Below, one piece after another: positions 60,067 to 64,000 of a DNA stretch of 64,000 bases (position 1 is its first letter; every line of letters starts with the position of its first letter). Both the position numbers and the translations under genes were made by a program. The stretch comes from Thermalbibacter longus (lineage in GTDB: Bacteria > Chloroflexota > Chloroflexia > Thermomicrobiales > Thermomicrobiaceae): assembly GCF_023806485.1 (NCBI RefSeq), contig NZ_JAMSLR010000007.1, positions 62,001 through 126,000 of the forward strand, in the 5' to 3' direction. A model generated the notes under the pieces. It saw only the letters and a list, made by a program, of their open reading frames with translations, was not told the origin of the DNA and made no database searches.

Positions 60067-60555
60067 ATGCCCGAGGGGGCTGCGGCCGAGCGGGTGGAGA
60101 TTCGACGAGCCGAGCCGGGCGAGGCGGAGGCGCTGACGGCGCTCTCGTTGCGCTCGAAGGCCTCCTGGGGCTACGACGAGGCCTTCATGGCCGCCGCAGC
60201 CGCCGAGCTGGCACTATCGCCCGAGCAGCTCGCGCGCTACCCGGCCTACGTGCTGGAGGCGGAGGGCCGGGTGGCCGGCTTCTACCTGCTGGAGCCGGTG
60301 AACGAGCGCGAGGTGGAGCTGAGCGCGCTGTTCGTGGAGCCGGACGCGATCGGCCGGGGCTACGGCCGCCGCCTGATGCAGCACGCTATCACCACCGCCA
60401 AGCGCCTGGGCTACCGCGCGATGCTGATCCACAGCGATCCCAATGCCGAGCCGTTCTACCGGGCGATGGGCGCCGAGCCGATCGGCACGGTGCCCTCGGG
60501 CAGCATCCCCGGGCGGACACTGCCGCTGTTACGGGTCGACCTGGAGCACGCCTGA
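60067..60555 (+). CDS. GNAT family N-acetyltransferase
   Basis: This 162-residue acetyltransferase follows the GNAT fold. The N-terminus is VEIRRAEPGEAEALTALSLRSKASWGYDEAFM, then strands AEGRVAGFYLLEPV and ELSALFVEPDAIGRGYGRRLMQHAITTAKRLGYRAM. The acetyl-CoA loop R/Q-x-x-G-x-G/A is IGRGYGRR. The ATG at 60067 has GGGGGAGAGGG upstream. The preceding gap from the permease is about 100 bases. The substrate is unknown. Confidence 0.87.
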   Translation: MPEGAAAERVEIRRAEPGEAEALTALSLRSKASWGYDEAFMAAAAAELALSPEQLARYPAYVLEAEGRVAGFYLLEPVNEREVELSALFVEPDAIGRGYGRRLMQHAITTAKRLGYRAMLIHSDPNAEPFYRAMGAEPIGTVPSGSIPGRTLPLLRVDLEHA

Positions 60556-60677
60556 CCGAGCCGGTGACGGCGCCTGCAAATCATCGAGCTGCCCGGAACA
60601 CAGGCAGCGACGGCGGTTGGTCTGGCGCGTACCGGGGGCGCGAGGGACAAGCCGGGTCTCGGCGGTGCGGTGGGGTC

Positions 60678-60706
60678 TTGACGATGGTGCAGGGCGCGCA
60701 TAGTGT
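60678..60706 (+). promoter_or_regulatory. Promoter of the GlsB/YeaQ-like gene
   Basis: TTGACG (60678-60683), 17 bases, TAGTGT (60701-60706). The GlsB/YeaQ-like gene starts about 40 bases downstream. Confidence 0.5.
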
Positions 60707-60744
60707 AAGCGCATCGAGTCGAGTAGGAGGGAAAGCGAGGAGTG

Positions 60745-61017
60745 ATGGCGATGCGCGAAACGCTGTTGTTCCTGCTGATCGGTGCAGTCGCAGGAGTGCT
60801 TGCCTACATCGTGATGTTCCGTAGCGTTCCGCGCCAGCGGTGGGGAATCATCGGGGCAGTGGCCGTCGGCATACTGGGCGGAGTGGTCGGTGGTTGGTTG
60901 ATGGAGTGGCTCGGCCTGGAAGCAGTGAATTGGATCGGCTCTCTGACGGTCGCTCTGGTCGGCGCGCTCGCGCTCCTGTGGCTGATCCTGCGTGTCCTTC
61001 CCAAGCAGCCTGCCTGA
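60745..61017 (+). CDS. GlsB/YeaQ/YmgE-like small membrane protein
   Basis: This 90-residue inner-membrane protein is like the GlsB/YeaQ/YmgE family (transglycosylase-associated), often tied to general stress. Three hydrophobic segments are visible: LLFLLIGAVAGVLAYIVMF, WGIIGAVAVGILGGVVGGWLM and LTVALVGALALLWLILRVL, with the Gly-rich middle GILGGVVGGWLMEWLG. Two starts are possible: the ATG at 60745 (13 bases from GGAGGG) or at 60751 (8 bases from GAGGAG). A promoter at 60678 precedes it. Confidence 0.8.
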   Translation: MAMRETLLFLLIGAVAGVLAYIVMFRSVPRQRWGIIGAVAVGILGGVVGGWLMEWLGLEAVNWIGSLTVALVGALALLWLILRVLPKQPA

Positions 61018-61203
61018 TAGCGCGATCGACGGCTCGAGTGGTGCGTGGGCAGCGGATCCGCATACTCCAACACCTGTTCGGCGAGGTCGCCGGTTGAGTC
61101 GATCATCAGTACCGGTGCAGCCGGGCCGAAGCTCGCAGTGGCTGATCCGACTGCAACGCACGCGCGAAACGCAGAGGACGCTCCGCGTTCTGGTCGTGCC
61201 GTG

Positions 61204-61605
61204 TCACTCTAGGGGCTGGCGGCCGCGGTAGCCGGCATCCAGCTCGTGCCAGTACTCGACCGTCGGCTCGTCCACCTTCCAGCAGAGGTAGACCTCGCGG
61301 CCGTCGCGCAGGCTGGGGAAGTCGACCAGGCCCAGGTCCAGATCCTTGACCTCGACGCCCAGCTCGTTGATCACCCGGAGCTTCTGGCGAAGCGCCCGCA
61401 CGAGCTCCGCCAGCCGGCGCTCGTGGTGCAGGGCCTCGACGGCATGGCCGTTCTGCTGCACGAGCGGCGTCAGGCGTTGCAGCGCCAGCGCCTCCCGGTC
61501 GATCTGCTGCTTCTCGGCCTGCATCGCGGTCAAGAGGCCGCGCAACCGGGGAACGAGCGCCCGCGCCTCCTCGACCGTAAAGTACCTGGCGAAGCGCCTG
61601 CTCAT
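61204..61605 (-). CDS. DUF2203 family protein
   Basis: This 133-residue protein belongs to the DUF2203 family of unknown function. The first part is RYFTVEEARALVPRLRGLLTAM, a typical start, followed by a coiled-coil-like helical stretch and the end VKDLDLGLVDFPSLRDGREVYLCWKVDEPTVEYWHELDAGYRGR. The W-K-x-x-E-P-x-x-x-Y-W-H motif is characteristic. It has no membrane segment. The ATG at 61605 was chosen; the frame runs on to 61668 without a good site. It is convergent with the GlsB-like gene. Confidence 0.87.
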   Translation of the reverse strand: MSRRFARYFTVEEARALVPRLRGLLTAMQAEKQQIDREALALQRLTPLVQQNGHAVEALHHERRLAELVRALRQKLRVINELGVEVKDLDLGLVDFPSLRDGREVYLCWKVDEPTVEYWHELDAGYRGRQPLE

Positions 61606-61752
61606 CCCGGGTCTCCGGTCGCGACGAAGCCGGTTCGCTCTTGCACTCGACCGGCCGTCTGGCCACACTCTACGTCCAGTCTAGCATGCCTTCGCGCCGC
61701 GCTCGCCCAGGCACGGCGAGCGCGGCGCAAGGACCGACATGAGAGGGCTAGG

Positions 61753-62736
61753 GTGAGCGATCCGGCAGCGACGCAGGCGACCGATACCCGGCCACCGGCC
61801 ACCACGGAGCTGGCCGGGCATCTCCTGCTCACCTTCACCGCCGTGATGTGGGGCGCCTCGTTCGTCGGCACCAAGCTGATCGTCGACGCGATGCCACCGC
61901 TGACGCTGGGGTTCCTGCGCGCTGTGCTCGCCACAGCACTGCTCGTCGGCTGCGTCCGGCTCGCCCGGCAGCGGCTGTCTCTTCCTTGGGACGAGTGGCG
62001 CTGGCTCGGCCTGCTCGGAGCGCTCGGCGTCGGCTACTTCTACATCGGGCTCAACCTGGCGCTCAACTGGACGACCGCCACGACCGCCTCGCTGCTGTCG
62101 TTGCCGTACCCGGTGATGACCGCGGTCGGGGCCCGCCTCTTCCTGAAAGAGACGATCGGCCCGCGGCGCGCGGCCGGCATCGCCGTCGCGCTGGCCGGCG
62201 CGGCGTGGCTCACCCTGGCAACGACCCAGGGCAGCCTGGGCGGCGCCTGGATCGGCAATCTCTTGGCCTTCTCGACCACGATCGCCTGGACGGCCTACAC
62301 GCTGATCGGCCGCGAGGTGTTACACCGCTGGCCGCCGCTCGTCGCCACCACCCACGTGGTGCTCGCCGGCACGGTGACCCTGCTGCCGCTGGCCCTGGCC
62401 GAACTGGCGACCGGGCGGGTGCCGCGATTCACCGTCGAGTCGGTGGCTGTGACGGCCTTCCTGGGGCTGGTCTGCACCGGCGTGGCGTACCTCACCTGGA
62501 ACCGGGGACTGGCGCTCGTGGGAGCGACCCGGGCTAGCGTGTATCTCTACGTGCAGCCCCTGGCCGTGATCCTGCTGGCTATCCCGATCCTGGGCGAGCG
62601 CCTGACGCTCCCGATCGTCGCTGGCGGCCTGGTCGTGATCCTAGGCACCTGGCTGGTGATGCGACCCGAACGCGCGCGGCCGTCGCCCGACGAACCTCAC
62701 TCGTCATACCCTGCGCCGCCGCGTCAACCAGGATGA
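61753..62736 (+). CDS. EamA/DMT family transporter (10 TM)
   Basis: This 327-residue inner-membrane transporter has two EamA domains of five helices each. The first is seen in LLLTFTAVMWGASFVGTKLIV, FLRAVLATALLVGCV, and the second in LLAFSTTIAWTAYTLIGREVL, LVATTHVVLAGTVTLLPLAL and LYVQPLAVILLAIPILGERL. The family mark GATRASVYLYVQPL near the end is present. It probably exports amino acids or a metabolite. The GTG at 61753 has GAGAGG upstream. The frame continues upstream into antisense of DUF2203, so the later start was preferred. Confidence 0.9.
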   Translation: MSDPAATQATDTRPPATTELAGHLLLTFTAVMWGASFVGTKLIVDAMPPLTLGFLRAVLATALLVGCVRLARQRLSLPWDEWRWLGLLGALGVGYFYIGLNLALNWTTATTASLLSLPYPVMTAVGARLFLKETIGPRRAAGIAVALAGAAWLTLATTQGSLGGAWIGNLLAFSTTIAWTAYTLIGREVLHRWPPLVATTHVVLAGTVTLLPLALAELATGRVPRFTVESVAVTAFLGLVCTGVAYLTWNRGLALVGATRASVYLYVQPLAVILLAIPILGERLTLPIVAGGLVVILGTWLVMRPERARPSPDEPHSSYPAPPRQPG

Positions 62737-62893
62737 ACCAGGTGTGGGCGTGGACGAGCATACCCCCTACATGGAGACAGGGGGGCTGGGCGCATCGATC
62801 GTACCTGGCCGGCACCAGCGGTTCCGGCGATCCGGTACACTGGGTTGACTAGCAGGACGGTGGGTCGTGGCCACCGGGGCGATCGACTGGTGA

Positions 62894-64000
<1,107 letters not shown>

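Overview
The window is a bacterial chromosome segment with high G+C (genes mostly end codons in G or C), dense coding on both strands, many GTG starts and clear GGAGG-type ribosome binding sites. No rRNA, tRNA, CRISPR array, insertion sequence or phage gene was seen. A T-box leader, a LysW-dependent lysine-type gene (lysX), paired Asp23 proteins with an AmaP-like anchor, a YtfJ-type protein, a DUF4388 protein and the many MFS and GNAT genes suggest a Chloroflexota bacterium, perhaps of the Thermomicrobia. That is an inference from gene content, not from a marker gene.

Layout. 1-4.4 kb: the 5' part of a TrpB-like gene, a CDF metal exporter, a promoter with a long leader ahead of two small unknown genes, and an unknown gene next to a DUF4388 gene. 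4.4-7.6 kb (minus): a surface-polysaccharide operon of a GT4 glycosyltransferase, a Wzz protein, and a Wzz protein fused to a BY-kinase-like domain whose P-loop looks dead. 7.8-14.6 kb: GNAT, roadblock-like, DinB-like and VOC proteins, an M19-family protein missing several metal ligands, and a tetR-ABC exporter operon with its operator. 14.7-21 kb (mostly minus): a small basic protein, a redoxin, trpS, a LysM lytic transglycosylase behind a palindromic operator, and two MFS exporters. 21-24.7 kb: a class III aminotransferase, a methyltransferase, a large gene-poor gap, and a promoter with a compact structured RNA ahead of a GYD-domain gene.

24.7-40.7 kb: an MFS exporter, YtfJ and PspC proteins, a non-canonical DapA-family lyase, a LutB-LutA fusion, a PilZ protein, an AlkZ-like protein, a VOC protein, a DHA2 exporter, a frameshifted luciferase-like oxidoreductase remnant, small membrane proteins, a cupredoxin, a histidine kinase/response regulator pair and a TPM/DUF2207 protein. 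41-47.7 kb: promoter, T-box, three further hairpins and lysX, then a methylcitrate-cycle operon prpC-prpD-prpB followed by a GH4 glycosidase. 47.7-52.8 kb: an amidohydrolase, a DUF2231-Rieske fusion, an Asp23/AmaP envelope-stress operon and a tightly coupled pair of small genes that may be a toxin-antitoxin module. 52.8-64 kb: oligoendopeptidase F, menG and a PEBP lipoprotein lying between two REP-like palindromes, an FtsX/MacB-type ABC exporter, GNAT, a GlsB/YeaQ-like protein, DUF2203, an EamA transporter and the start of gmd (GDP-mannose dehydratase).

The strongest non-coding signals are the T-box leader with its extra hairpins (41.0-41.6 kb), the structured leader RNA at 24.2 kb, the operators at 14.6, 18.06 and 30.09 kb, and the two REP-like palindromes.
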